From Paragordius varius (taxonomy: Eukaryota; Nematomorpha), in assembly GCA_964247055.1 (NCBI GenBank), contig OZ176050.1, positions 10,416,001 through 10,480,000 of the forward strand: a DNA stretch of 64,000 bases, written 5' to 3'. The notes below the pieces were generated by a model. The model was not told the DNA's origin. It did no database searches and worked only from the letters and a program-made list of their open reading frames with translations. Both the position numbers and the translations under genes were made by a program. Positions 14,601-25,329 of this stretch are shown here, in pieces (position 1 is the stretch's first letter; every line of letters starts with the position of its first letter).

Positions 14601-15376
14601 TAAAAATTTTCTATTGTAATGTGAAACATAAAATTAAGGGATATACGATGTTTCCCGTCCAAACATATTAGTTTTTAACAAAAAAATGTGTTTTACAAAA
14701 GTCCCCATGTATGAGACGAACACAGAATATATAATTACCCAAAATACCAACCAAAAACTTCTCACTTTCCAAATACAGACAAATATTCAATTGTTCATTA
14801 AAATGTAAGTAGAGCTTTAGGCAGTATATAAATATTGCAATATAATATTTACAGTTTATATTAAAATATAATTACATCCATGCCTTCCATAAATTGATCA
14901 GGTAATCGAGGTCGATTATGCAATTCAGTAAGACTAGGTCTACCCTTAGTTTTAATCATGGAAAAAATATTTTTATAATGTTCAACATTTGGCAAAGTTT
15001 CATAGGTCTGAAGCCGTTTATAGTATGTGTGACCGTATTCAGTCTTATCGTTTGCACTTTTTTCTCCCTTCTCATTCAATAATTCTCTGGTAGTTGTTTC
15101 AATATCTTCCTCTTCTTCTTCTTCAGGAGATTCCTTAATAGAATCTCTTTTAAAAACGGAATTAATGTTAGATAATTCATAGTTATAAGGCGATATAGGA
15201 CAAGAAATTTTTTTGTGGCGAATATCAAGTGGTACATTTGTGGCTTGCTTGTTTATATATAAATCTGATGAATATAAATTAGGATGATGTGAAATTTCTG
15301 AAGAATCAACAGCTGCAACTTTGAATCGTGAGCCGGTTCGCTTTAAACCCTCTTCTTTATCAATATTACCAAGCAT
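1..15376 (-). CDS. Na-K-Cl cotransporter (NKCC/SLC12A1-3 type), 3' end outside window
   Basis: Cation-chloride cotransporter of the plasma membrane. Coding exons, 5' to 3': 14876-15376, 13033-13218, 10583-10658, 10329-10424, 8928-9067, 8453-8566, 8104-8215, 7454-7581, 6109-6262, 5299-5648, 5033-5140, 4495-4618, 4140-4241, 3916-4071, 3369-3468, 3207-3309, 2893-3027, 2685-2791, 2054-2256, 941-1300, 28-324. All junctions are GT/AG and phases agree, giving 1,217 codons. Family hallmarks seen: [20 protein letters not shown] before TM1, [62 protein letters not shown]. The N terminus (starting at ATG 15376) has an RFKV motif (residues 17-20), the SPAK/OSR1 docking form, and [13 protein letters not shown] plus RPSLTELH, matching the phosphorylated threonine region of NKCCs. 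TM core is about residues 230-782; the long loop in exon 5299-5648 carries an N-I-S sequon. The linker exons 941-1300 (very acidic) and 28-324 have no clear family match but keep phase; the conserved TIDVWW domain must lie left of base 1. Identity is firm; the last two exons are inference. Confidence 0.93.
1510..1545. repeat. (TA)n microsatellite
   Basis: Uninterrupted TA dinucleotide run in the intron between the NKCC exons 941-1300 and 2054-2256. Confidence 0.95.
6294..7415. mobile_element. CACTA/EnSpm-like non-autonomous DNA transposon in an NKCC intron
   Basis: The element starts CACTAGACAACAAATTTT and ends with the inverted copy of the same 17-18 bases, finishing in TAGTG. It is flanked by a 3-bp direct duplication, TTA (6291-6293 and 7416-7418). 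The CACTA terminus with a 3-bp target duplication is the signature of the CACTA/EnSpm superfamily. The 1,122-bp interior has no substantial open frame, so it is probably non-autonomous. It sits between NKCC exons 7454-7581 and 6109-6262, only about 38 bp from the former, and would be removed by splicing. Confidence 0.75.
9068..10328. other. NKCC intron, no feature seen
   Basis: A 1.26-kb AT-rich intron. I see no coding-like stretch, terminal inverted repeat or long simple repeat in it. Confidence 0.6.
11556..11630. repeat. (TA)n microsatellite, two runs
   Basis: Two long TA runs separated by a short ATGTATTATATATAAA-like break, inside the 2.37-kb NKCC intron 10659-13032. Apart from this and the MITE at 12769-12975, the intron shows nothing recognisable. 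Confidence 0.9.
12769..12975. mobile_element. Tc1/mariner-like MITE with long terminal inverted repeats
   Basis: A 207-bp hairpin element. Both ends read CAGTCATGTATCC inward, and the arms stay complementary through TGGGTATAAATATTTG and AAAGAATGGAAAAAACAAGA to a short loop near 12888. It is flanked by TA on both sides (12767-12768 and 12976-12977). A CAGT terminus with TA duplication fits Tc1/mariner derivatives. It lies in the NKCC intron about 58 bp from exon 13033-13218. Confidence 0.8.
13232..13537. repeat. Foldback element, family F1, copy 1
   Basis: An inverted-repeat element of about 305 bp whose arms (about 90 bp) begin CCATTTACAATTCAAATTC and contain short internal direct repeats of the type AATTCACCCTTGAACA. 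The two arms flank an AT-rich centre that includes AAACACATAATT and its complement. It starts about 14 bp from the acceptor side of NKCC exon 13033-13218. Related copies are at about 16910-17206 and 32793-33054. Confidence 0.7.
13538..14875. other. NKCC intron, no feature seen
   Basis: AT-rich intron sequence between the first two NKCC coding exons. No coding-like stretch or element end was recognised outside the foldback element. Confidence 0.6.
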
Positions 15377-15665
15377 GAATATCAAGTATCGATCATATAG
15401 ATATATCTATATATGAATATCATATGATAATTTTACCGTGAAGTTCGAAGAGAGTAAAATATAATATTTTATGTATGTGCATACTTGTCCTAGAAAATAA
15501 AATAAAAAATATCATTTAAAATTAATTTATGTGTATTTAATACACGGTAGACCAGATTAAAATATATAATCTATTCAAAAACAAGCCAAGTACATAGTCT
15601 ACTGACAGAAGAAAACCAATTTATCAGAAAAAAATGCATAAATATATTTAATTTAATAAGCTAAC

Positions 15666-15746
15666 CTAGAGGCATTCCAGGATCAAACATATAAAACTGG
15701 AAGCGTGGTGGTTCCTGGACGGCTAGAACACCAAAGGATCTGGTTT
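15666..15746 (-). other. Possible upstream coding exon, gene unassigned
   Basis: On the minus strand an AG acceptor at 15747-15748 and a GT donor at 15664-15665 bound an 81-base open stretch reading TRSFGVLAVQEPPRFQFYMF and so on. A second short open piece follows near 15433-15488. Both could splice in frame towards the first NKCC exon, where the frame is open upstream of ATG 15376 to an acceptor near 15403. It might be a 5' extension of NKCC or the end of an unrelated gene. No family was recognised. Confidence 0.25.
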
Positions 15747-16379
15747 CTAAAAATTCGAAAATAGAACCGATATTTGATTTATGGAACCGTGCTAATCCTC
15801 ACAAAAATCCGCCATGTGTTTCGGTTTGAAGCCTTTCTTACATAATATTTTGTAAATATATGTTATATGGCCCATTTTACAGTGCAAGAATTGTCCTGAT
15901 ATATATATTCTAGGAAAATCTATCGGAAGGTGCTTTTGATTTTGTACATTTGATTGATATAAGGTTATTTATATTTTTGGGGTTGGGTTCTTCACGGCAG
16001 AAAATTTTGAGCACATTTTTTATTTAGTGAAAGCTAAAAAAGTATTACTAAAATCATAATTACTTATAAAAGCAAAACAAAATTTTTAAAAATTTAATAT
16101 TTAGATGGGGGTCCCAAATTTTTTGCCCTATTAAAATGGGCTAGTTCTCTTGAGCAAACGCAAAAATGGCGAGATCGCGCGATTAAAATGCCAAGTATAT
16201 GCTGAATTTTTTCATCAAAGAAGTTTTAACTGAAAAAATGGATTTGCAAAAATATTCAATTTATAACAATATTTTGGTAAAACGAGTATCGTATTTCGAA
16301 GGTTAGTGGAAACGGTAACAAATTTGAATGACTTATGATTTTACGCTTATCAGAATAGTTAAGTAAATAATTTAATTTA

Positions 16380-16545
16380 CAGTATGAGTAAATATACATT
16401 CTAGTATTTCATCAATTATTCCCAGATAGCATATAAAGCAAAGGGCAACGTTACTGGATTATTTCGCTAATTGATATAAGCCAATATGATGCTTTTTGCT
16501 GTATATGATATCTGCCAATATTTTATAAGCTAGCTAATTTATTTA
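16380..16545. mobile_element. MITE-A, copy 1
   Basis: Starts CAGTATGAGTAAATATACAT and shares the internal CCAGATAGCATATAAAGCAAAGGG-type motif (positions about 16422-16445) with the other four copies. The right end is diverged. Confidence 0.6.
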
Positions 16546-16909
16546 TATTTTTAACGCATAAAAACGAAATAAAGGCTTCGTATTTTTTTCATAATTGTGA
16601 AATATATAGTAAGAACTGTAACCATACCTCTCTATTTTTTATTCTGAGACCCAAAACAATGGGTTATATTTAAAGATTCATGATTTATTAAAAAAATATT
16701 TATCTTTTGATTTTTACGCTTTATCTTTAAAATTTTGATATTTACAATATCGCTTATGAATACAAAAATTTATGGCAGTCTATCCAAAACAAATATGCTT
16801 AAATTAATTATGTAAAATTAAAATGCCTGTTCTTTTTTTTATTCAAAATAATTAATAAAATGAAAATAAATGGTTATTGATTAATTTTTATTTCATTATT
16901 AATAATATC

Positions 16910-17206
16910 CTCAAAATTACCCTTGAAAATAAATTCCCTCTCAAACATTTAATCATCCTAAAAAAATAAAACATATGTTTTTGACTAATTTAAATCAATA
17001 TTGATATGAAATATATTTTTATCACATAGTTTTTCATTATTATTTAAAAGTATCATTTTAAACCAAATTTTGATTTTCGTTTAAAGTTGTAAAGGGTATA
17101 AGTAATTTTTATTTTTAAAAACATATAATTGCTTTTAAGGGTATGCAATGTTCAAGGGTGAACTTAAAATGTTGAAGGGCGAATATAGAGTGTAAATGGT
17201 ATATAT
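16910..17206. repeat. Foldback element, family F1, copy 2
   Basis: A diverged copy of the 13232-13537 element. The right arm ends GTGTAAATGGTATAT and contains GTTCAAGGGTGAA and GTTGAAGGGCGAA; the left arm contains TACCCTTGAAAATAAATTC. Confidence 0.55.
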
Positions 17207-17624
17207 TTATAATATTAAGTAAAGAGATGTATTTAAAAGTTTTGAATAGGTATTTTTTATAACCGGTAAAACCAATCCTTCATGACTAGTCCGACGAATA
17301 ACTAAAAAATATTTAGCTAACTTAATCTATACTGTCAAAATTTACTAAATCGAAAATAAACAAAATAATCACCTAATTTTAGAGGTTTGTAGTGGGGGCA
17401 AAACTGGTTTGTAATGAAACCTCCGATTTTCATCTATAATTTGCGATAATTTTATGACAACTTTTAAAACCATATATATTTTTTGGTGTTTTTCTTTCTA
17501 TCATTTGCTCCAATAGGACTAAGCTAATTTGTTTTTTTTAAAGAATTTTAACTTTCTAATTATTTTTATATAAATAGAAATAGGATCCATATTTTTTAAT
17601 CCACTCTCAAAACAAAGTAGTTTA

Positions 17625-17802
17625 CAGTATGAGTAAGTATATATTGCTAGAAAGTTATTAATTATTGCATAATAGCACATGCAGCAAGAATTATTATTGG
17701 CTAATAATAGTAAAAAGTATAGGTCAATAATACTGCCCTTTGTTGTATTTTACTATTTGGCAATAATTAATAATAATTAGCAATGTATACTTATTCATAC
17801 TG
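17625..17802. mobile_element. MITE-A, copy 2 (best preserved)
   Basis: A 178-bp element with long terminal inverted repeats: CAGTATGAGTAAGTATA at the left and its complement, TATACTTATTCATACTG, at the right. The arms extend into ATTATTGC...AATAGCAC. No open frame. The CAGT end suggests a Tc/mariner relative, but the right flank is TC, not TA. Confidence 0.75.
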
Positions 17803-18551
17803 TCTAAATTTGATGTCTAAAAGCGTTTCATTACATATAGTAACGAGCGCTGTTATTAATTGTTTCGGTATTTTAAATGGAAAAAGCATTAACATGTCTG
17901 TTGTATGTATTACCATGGTATTTTTCTATCCTCAGTTTAAATATGTAACTTAGAAAAAATCATACATACCAACAGAAATGTAAAATAAATATCTGAAAAC
18001 CAATAATAGCTCTTGTTACTGTATTTTACTTTTAATTGGACTCGGGATATATATTTTTTATAAAATAAAAGTAAATTTTTGTAAATATGTGTAAAAATTG
18101 AATTTTTAGATTTAATTTTTGGAAGCCGCCTAAGGATTAACATTAATTTTAAAGTAGCGTTGATAAGTTTATAGACGCTGTTTTTTTTAATAGGACTGCG
18201 TTAATTGATTTTTTTCAAAAGTTAATTGGTAAAACGTATTTATAATATTCAAATTATAAAGGTACTAGTTTTAAATTTAAATGTTTGTTCAATTAACTCT
18301 TTTCAAAACTATATAAAGCAGACACTGTTATCTAAAAAGATATATCCTAAAAATTCTGTTCTTCCGACTTTTTTCTACCAAACAACATATTTTGAGATAA
18401 ATACACTTATTTGAAAATAAAATCAGACTTTATTTTGCCATAAAACATTTTTTGAGATATACATTAACTAAAAAACGTTCATATATTACAATCAAAAAAC
18501 CCTAAATATATTCGCCATCTCAGGTATTCCTACACAGCTGCACACGTCTTG

Positions 18552-21500
18552 ATGGGTCTTAGGCTTTCGCTTTTTTACAATTCAACAGTAATCGCTCTAA
18601 TCATATGTTGCGTGAGAGCCAATCGATTAGAGAAGCGTCAAGATAATTACGGTAAATATATTAATAATAAAGACAAAACGTAAAAATTAAAGTCTTGTTT
18701 TGGATTTGGCATAATAAGAAATAGAGATGCACATTGGTAATACAGTTAACTATTTATGCTTGTAATCACAAAGGCTATACAGAATTAAAAAGTATCCTCT
18801 GTATTAATTTAAATAACTAATTCATCTATTACTTTTTTTCTCTTATTTTAGATTCTCCTCCTGGAACAACAGCTGATGATGCAAATGTAGAGACAACAAC
18901 TGTTGAAAGAATTTCATTTCCACCAGCAACGCCATATAATCCGCCCCCTACCCCGCGTGGCGAAAGCCGGTACGTTGCGCCCTCCTTACGTTTCTATGAT
19001 CAATTTGAAGTGAGACGCGTTCCTTTCGTGGGTTCACTGTTCAAGGATTTCTTTGGCGATTTCAATGACGTAACCATTTATGATTGGTTACCTGGGTAAT
19101 ACCTTATAGAATAAAATTAATTTTTTAATTAATTTTTTGGAGTCTTATAATTCAAAAATTTAAAAGGACAAGATGGGGTTCTATATTATTTTTATTATGC
19201 CATTTATAAGCCTTCCGTCTTAACTTCTAATATTTAGTTTTAATTTAAGGAGATATTTAAACTTTTAATTTTACTTCTGTAGCTTTTAAACGAACTATAA
19301 CTTTTTATTACTCAAACATATACTTAAAAACGACTTTAAATCAATGATATATAATTTTTTAACCACAATGCAAATAGTTTCCAAACATTTTCGCCTGATA
19401 TATTAAAAGCTCTATGAAGATATTATAATTCAATTAAATTACCTTTATAATTTAAACAATGAAGAATTATCCAAATCTGCTGTATTGATTTATATCCAAA
19501 TCTGTTTTAGAGGTATCCCTTCGTTTTGTGGTGATCGATGGTGTCCACCCTTTAAGGTTGTGTGTTCCAACGAATTTTATGAAGTTCGTCAATACGTTAA
19601 TATAACATTGGTGACGGCAACAATCGATGCTTCAGATTATAAGGCCAGAGGAGCCACAGCTGGTTATGATGAGATTTATGCTTACTTCAAGGGTGACAAT
19701 AAGGAATGTAAGTTGGTTTTTGCGTGTGTGTAATAAAAGATTTTTGTTTATAATGAATGTATCGTTTAAATTTTAAAGATTTCTTTATTTTGTTTTGCTT
19801 AAATTTGCTTTAGAATATGAAAAGATAAAAACGATGTCTCGAAACATATTTGTACTTCTGCAGAATATTTCTGAAAAGTAACTATGTAAAATTGTTGGAT
19901 TTATACGAAATTTTGAAATAAATTTTTTCGGTATAATCTTAGCCGGAATATAACAGCTCTTTCATCGTTTAAATTTTTTTATAAATAGTCTATAATTGAT
20001 CAAAATTGTTAAGCAACTAATGTATGCTTATATTAACTCATTTTTTAAGTTAAAACAAACATTTTTAATAATATATAAATTGAAAAAAAATATTAAAGAT
20101 GCTGTTGGAAATTAGTCGAACACCCAATGTTTTTAGCCAACACTTTTCCTCGCCATATCACCTTTGAAAAATATCAGAATATCTTGTTCTTTAAAAATAA
20201 GAAACGTGCAAACTCTTCATAAAAATGAATGAATGATATGAGATTAAACATTCAAACTTTTTTCTTTTTAGATATCAAATTACCGTTAACTTTTCCCGTG
20301 GGAGTTAGCGGTCCTTTGATCGAAGCCTCTTCCGATGAAGACTTTTTGTATAATCTTGTAAAGGGCGGCCCAGTACCCAGTGTTAATTTACCCATTGGAC
20401 CACCTTATGATACATATCCACCTACACCTCTATCTCCTAAGGTAGTTTTAAATTGAATTTTTTTCGGTTACCTTATACATATGGGCTAAAATATTTTATA
20501 TTTCAAATATGGTAAAAATATCTATAAATTTTGACATTTTTATTGTTGACAAACTTCTAGTTTTATGTGAATCTAAAAATTTGATTTTTAAAAATCGCTT
20601 TAACAATCTTGGATGTTTGTTATCCAATACTAAAAATATTTAAGCGACTGGCACTGAACGATAATTTCATTTAATGTGGAAAGATTTAAAAATATAAATT
20701 GTTAAAATTTATTATAGTGCTTGTTCTTTAAAAATATTGATATATATTAATAAAGCATTATTTACTCAAACTATAAAATACGGATTGCGAAAAAAATTTC
20801 CATAATTTCGATTAATTAATTTGTAATTTATTAAAAGAAATATTTCTTTAGCTGAAAATTAGTTATATCAAAGGACCGCTCGTCTATGTCAATATGTTTG
20901 GCGGTGAAGCTTTTTCCAGCATTATCGATAACAAAGCTGAAACATTTTTCAAAATTTTACGGTTGAAAAAACAGAAAACAAATGGGGTCTACGAATACAA
21001 ACAATATTATGAGTAATTAATATACATTCGTATTGAAAAATTGATTTTAGTAGTTAAGTTCTATATTTTTTTATTTAACAGGCAATTTCAGTTTTAAAAA
21101 ATTAATTTACGTATAAAAAAATTAATAAATTTATTACAACTTTTTAACCTTATTAAGCTTTTATGATAATTTTTATATAATTTTAAGGCTGTGTCAAGGT
21201 TTTTCAAAAAAGCGGGTTTGCATTTTTATTGTGGGGAGTATTCCGGAAATTAAATATCAATACTCTAAAACAGGGGTGGCCAACGATATTTTTCAGATAT
21301 CAAATATAAATTTTATAATTGCTATTTACAAAATCGTAATATTTATGATTATTAAACAAATTTTCTGAATAAGTCCTACCAAATTTTGGCAATGAACTAG
21401 AAATTGTTAAATTAAGTAATTTATTTACAGTCTTATATTTGAAATTTTATAAAATATTAATATATACCGATATATTTTTCAAATGCGACCCGCGAAACCA

Positions 21501-21833
21501 TTTGTGTTGGACACCCCTTGATCTAAAGTGTAAACGAAGATAGCCAAATTTATTTATCTTTAAGTATTTCCATGTATATTATATGAATACACTCTTAACC
21601 ATTTTTCTCTATAATTTCTTGATTAATAACCCAGAATAGATCAAAAATATTATTCCATTACCTTTGATTTTTATAGGGATGTTCACATATATTTCATTGC
21701 ATTTTTCATATTTTACAGTAAATATGCCGACGGAGAGTTGCACAATGAAATCCATGTACCTGTTTTGGGAGTGGAACAACCCAAATATGAAAAAGGATAC
21801 AAGAAGCATCATTATAAACCATATTATTGTTAA
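18552..21833 (+). CDS. Secreted SOUL/heme-binding-protein (HEBP) family protein
   Basis: Exons 18552-18651, 18852-19095, 19511-19707, 20272-20441, 20852-21012, 21719-21833; all GT/AG, phases consistent, 328 residues. The first exon encodes a signal peptide (MGLRLSLFYNSTVIALIICC, then VRA before NRLEKRQ), so the protein is probably exported; KR follows soon after and might be a processing site. Exon 2 is a proline-rich low-similarity linker. The SOUL domain runs from about residue 120 (PPFKVVCSNEFYEVRQY) through YDEIYAYFKG, and GPLVYVNMFGG, to about 310 (VPVLGVEQPKYE). SOUL/HEBP proteins bind heme or other tetrapyrroles in a barrel fold; secreted forms occur widely in invertebrates. The C terminus (KKHHYKPYYC) is His/Tyr-rich. 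An AATAAA-type signal lies near 21888. Family assignment is good; ligand is unknown. Confidence 0.88.
21271..21520. mobile_element. hAT-type MITE in the last SOUL-gene intron
   Basis: Begins CAGGGGTGGCCAAC and ends GTTGGACACCCCTTG, an imperfect terminal inverted repeat. The flanks CTCTAAAA (21263-21270) and ATCTAAAG (21521-21528) match at 6 of 8 positions, as expected of an hAT target duplication. 250 bp, no open frame. Confidence 0.75.
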
Positions 21834-23078
21834 AATGCATTGATGAAAAATACATTTTACAGTGGCGACATCATAGAGATTTATTTATAATAAAAAATCA
21901 AATTTTTTTTCTATGCCTTTCTCCTATATGTTAATGTTTATACTTTATATTTTAGCGCTTTTGTATATGACGTACGCCTTTGTAATACATCTATTTAGCC
22001 TATTTTTCAGTAAAAAATTCCACATATTACAAATTTACCTTTTGTTTATATAGTATCCCATTTTTCTTTGAAATTTACATTTACCAAGTTTGTGCAATAA
22101 TTTTATTTTCGTTATTATTTACGCAAATAATGGTTAATAAATTAAATTGCATTATTACATTTTTTAGATATGTTTGCTTTGTATTGTGATAGGTAATTAT
22201 CAACTCTTTCTTATATTTACAAGGATATTTCATTGATTTATTATGAGTGGAAAAGATAGGATTAACGAGCTCTAAGTCCAAATAAATTATCAATTTTATC
22301 CCCATAAATGAATAGATTTGAATAGCTATAGATTTTTTATGTGTTTGCTTCAAGTGTTTTACGTCCGAGTTTGGGACTATAGATGTTACACTTCATTATA
22401 TTTTATTTTTTTACGCGATGACATTTTGGGCTAGTGTTCTCCATATATATATAATGATATTATATAATGTATCACGATTGTCATGATGCTTTTATGGGCC
22501 TTTTAATGTAATTAGGTTATTACAAACTTTGTGTCGTTAGAGTTATCACAAACGGGCGGTACTAAAGAACAAACAATAAGACTTTTGTCATTACATATCC
22601 TAAAAGTTCAATGGTGTTGAATATCACCGTTCTTACATTCAGATTTAAAGGTTGTGCGACGATTCCAGAAGAAGACATAATCAAATGAACCATGGCAATC
22701 TCATCGATCAAGGGAAACTATTGTTGGCATTTTTATCTAGGCGTTGGTATAATACCGTTTGGCATATAATGGGATGTTTTTGGAATATATTACCACCATT
22801 AATATAACATGAAGTACCAAAAGGTGATGCCATTTGTGAATTAATCAAGGTAAAAATTGGTACCTGTACTAGACAGTACAGGTATACAATGCTAGTTTTT
22901 CATTAAATATTGCCAGATAGCACATATACATAAAAGACCATTTATTGGTAAGAATAGTAAAAAGTGAGGAATCTATGGGCTATTATATTGCCTTTGCATA
23001 ATATTCTATATATTAATAATAATTGAAAAACTAGAAATGTATATTTACTATTATTGTGCAATACTAATATATTCTAAA
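21834..23078. other. Intergenic: unassigned coding-like patch and MITE-A copy 3
   Basis: On the plus strand 22519-22618 an AG acceptor is followed by an open stretch reading VITNFVSLELSQTGGTKEQT and on, and 22650-22815 contains MNHGNLIDQGKLLLAFLSRR and a tryptophan-rich end before TAA. I could not join these with a convincing set of splice sites and recognise no family. A diverged MITE-A copy follows at about 22875-23050. The rest shows nothing. Confidence 0.3.
22875..23050. mobile_element. MITE-A, copy 3
   Basis: Diverged copy: left end ACAGTACAGGTATACAATGC, internal GCCAGATAGCACATA, right arm CTAGAAATGTATATTTACT. It abuts the Helitron at 23079. Confidence 0.55.
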
Positions 23079-23651
23079 CTAGCGTAAATCTCGTGCTGCT
23101 ACGCAGCCCGAGGAAGTCCTTCGGACTTCTGGGGAGGGCTATCGGAAAAACGGGACAATAAAATTATCCACATATGTGGATTATTTCGAAACATTATTTA
23201 ATAGATATGATTTTATAGGAATTTTAAAACGGAGCATTCATACTAATATATTTAATTGGGGGAAAAATAGATTTAAAAAATTATTTTTGTGGACTTTTTT
23301 TTAAAAATGGCATTTTACGGGGAGAGCGGGTAAATAGAGGGACTAAATCAAAAAAACGAGACGACTATGTTCGGCGCAATCGAAAAAACGAAAATCATAT
23401 TTGAAATTGAATGATCCAACACGTTCCCCAGAAAAATGTCTCAAAGACACGATTTTTGTGGACTTCTGTTTTCAAAAAAAACCGTTTTTCACACGGGGTG
23501 GGCCCGAACTGGGGGCCTATTTCAAAAAACGGGCGAAGCTATTGTCGGCATTCATTGATTATATTTTTTGGAAGTTGGATTTGAATGGGTCAACCGGTTT
23601 TCCGATACCAGATCACAAAGCCAGCATTTTCCATATTTATAAATATATAGA
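23079..23651 (-). mobile_element. Non-autonomous Helitron, copy A
   Basis: Read on the minus strand it starts TCTATATATTTATAAA (5' TC, preceded by host A) and ends ...CAGCACGAGATTTACGCTAG followed by host T, the A|TC...CTAG|T arrangement of Helitrons. A small CTGC-GTA-GCAG stem precedes the CTAG by about 12 bases, and a second 7-bp stem (GAAGTCC-GAA-GGACTTC) lies just upstream. 573 bp, no target duplication. The open frame inside (23401-23655) has no counterpart in copy B and is not thought to be a gene. Confidence 0.75.
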
Positions 23652-24387
23652 TTAAAAGGATTGTATAATAGGTTGGGTGCCGGACTCTTCCATTATATGC
23701 CAGAGCTCCCGAAACTAATCAAATTTTTCATAGCTGTATCCCTGACAGACGAGTGTTAAAACCTTTATAAGTCCGGATATTGTTTAAGTCCTTACCCTTT
23801 AATAAAAAGAGGGAAAAAAGACACTCTAAACTGTATATTATTAACGTTGCAAAATTGGGAGACTTTTACAATAATAGTTAAAGGTTAAATCGCTTGTTAA
23901 GGCATTTATATAGCAATTTATTTTTTTGATAAATTCTTGCGGGGTTAGAAGATCAGTAGATTTGTGCAACATTATTTATGTTTATGTAAACAAATCCACT
24001 ATATAGCAATCTGGTTCATCACCCAATATTAACCTTTATACATTAATGATTGAGATATTTCTTTTGGAATTAAAAAAAATTTCTTAACAGAGTTGCTGAT
24101 GGTTTTATATTTACTAATATTTGAACATAATATCAAACAATGTCTTTTAAATTTACAAATTCAATTATCAAGTATAGACAAAATACAGTACCCATTAAAT
24201 TGTATCGGTACAGTAGCGTTTAATATATATAAATTTTGTTTAATATTTGAATAAACAAATTTTATGTTATAAGATAGGGAAAAATTGATTAATTTCACCA
24301 ATTTGTTGTTTTTTATCCATACACTAATGTATTGCCATTCGACCAAAAATAACGTGAATGGCCAACAATAAAGTGGGTACAGTATAT

Positions 24388-24560
24388 ACAGTATAAGTTG
24401 AGTATAATCCAGTTTATAAATTTTTGCCAGATAGCATAAAAAACAATGGGAAATATTACATTTGTTTATTGATATTACTATTAGCCAATAATTCATCTCT
24501 TTGCGCTATCTAGCTGACAATATTTAATAAAAACTAGTAGTGTATATTTACTCATAAAAC
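24388..24560. mobile_element. MITE-A, copy 4
   Basis: Left end CAGTATAAGTTGAGTATAAT, internal TTGCCAGATAGCATAAA, right arm TAGTGTATATTTACTCAT, matching the other MITE-A copies. Confidence 0.55.
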
Positions 24561-24679
24561 ATTTTAATAAACATTTATCTCAAAATTTTTAACAAGTAAC
24601 AATGGCTTCAACCAATATATCAAGTTCAAAGTTTAGAAAAATCAAAATGTTTTGAGAAGTTTAGCAAATACATTATTTA

Positions 24680-24839
24680 TGCTGGTTGATTCACATTATT
24701 GTTGGTCAAATTGTAATACAATTACATGTGTTATAAAATTTTGTTCGTAATTAAACCAAAGTATTGGAAGATTAGAAAAAATTGTTCAAATACACATTTT
24801 GTTGTTTTCCAATCCGAAAATAATGTTAATAAGCCAGCA
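24680..24839. mobile_element. MITE-B, copy 1
   Basis: 160-bp element with terminal repeats TGCTGGTTGATTCACATTAT and a right end ...AATAAGCCAGCA, flanked by TA on both sides (24678-24679, 24840-24841). A second copy is at about 45075-45239. No open frame. Confidence 0.65.
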
Positions 24840-24992
24840 TAAATATGCATAATGTAATGGCATGAGAAAAAATGCATTTAAAATTGTCAATCAAATAAAA
24901 AAATGAATTCTTTTTTCTCAAAAGTATTCAAATGGATAAACTTTCGTTCAAAAAAACTTTCAGCAGAATGAATAACACTCTTTTTAATTCCA

Positions 24993-25155
24993 GTACACTA
25001 TATACACGAGTAAGTGTACATTGCTAGTTATTCATAAATTATTCCAAGAGGGCATATCAAACAAAGGGAATATCATTGGGCTATAGTTATTTTTTTCGCT
25101 TTTTCCTGGTATTAATCAATAATAATTCTCTCATGTATATTTACTCATTAATCAT
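24993..25155. mobile_element. MITE-A, copy 5
   Basis: Contains CGAGTAAGTGTACATTGCTA at the left, the AAACAAAGGGAATATCATTG core and CATGTATATTTACTCATT at the right. Confidence 0.55.
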
Positions 25156-25329
25156 TTTGGTCAACATAATATCAAAAATTTTCTTACATATAAGAGTAAG
25201 TTTGAAATACCAAGCTTGAAAGTTGAAAAATAAAATCAAAACGTTTTATATATAAATTTTTGATTAAAACCAAGAAAAAAATAAAACATGTAATTTATAA
25301 ATAATTTCTTTTTAAATCCACACACCACA

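Larger units (their letters stand above)
15750..18551. other. Intergenic region made of repeats
   Basis: Between the NKCC 5' end and the SOUL gene. It holds a fragment related to the dispersed repeat D1 (about 16100-16290), two copies of MITE-A (16380-16545, 17625-17802) and one foldback F1 copy (about 16910-17206). I see no convincing gene. Confidence 0.55.
23652..25329. other. Intergenic region with three MITEs
   Basis: Contains MITE-A copies 4 and 5 and one MITE-B copy. I found no coding signal between the Helitron and the gene starting at 25330. Confidence 0.55.

Noticed and set aside
23401-23655. Open frame of 84 codons, and a similar one at 47467-47754 on the minus strand
   Set aside because: Both fall inside the Helitron copies, are not equivalent in length or ends, and match no protein family I know.
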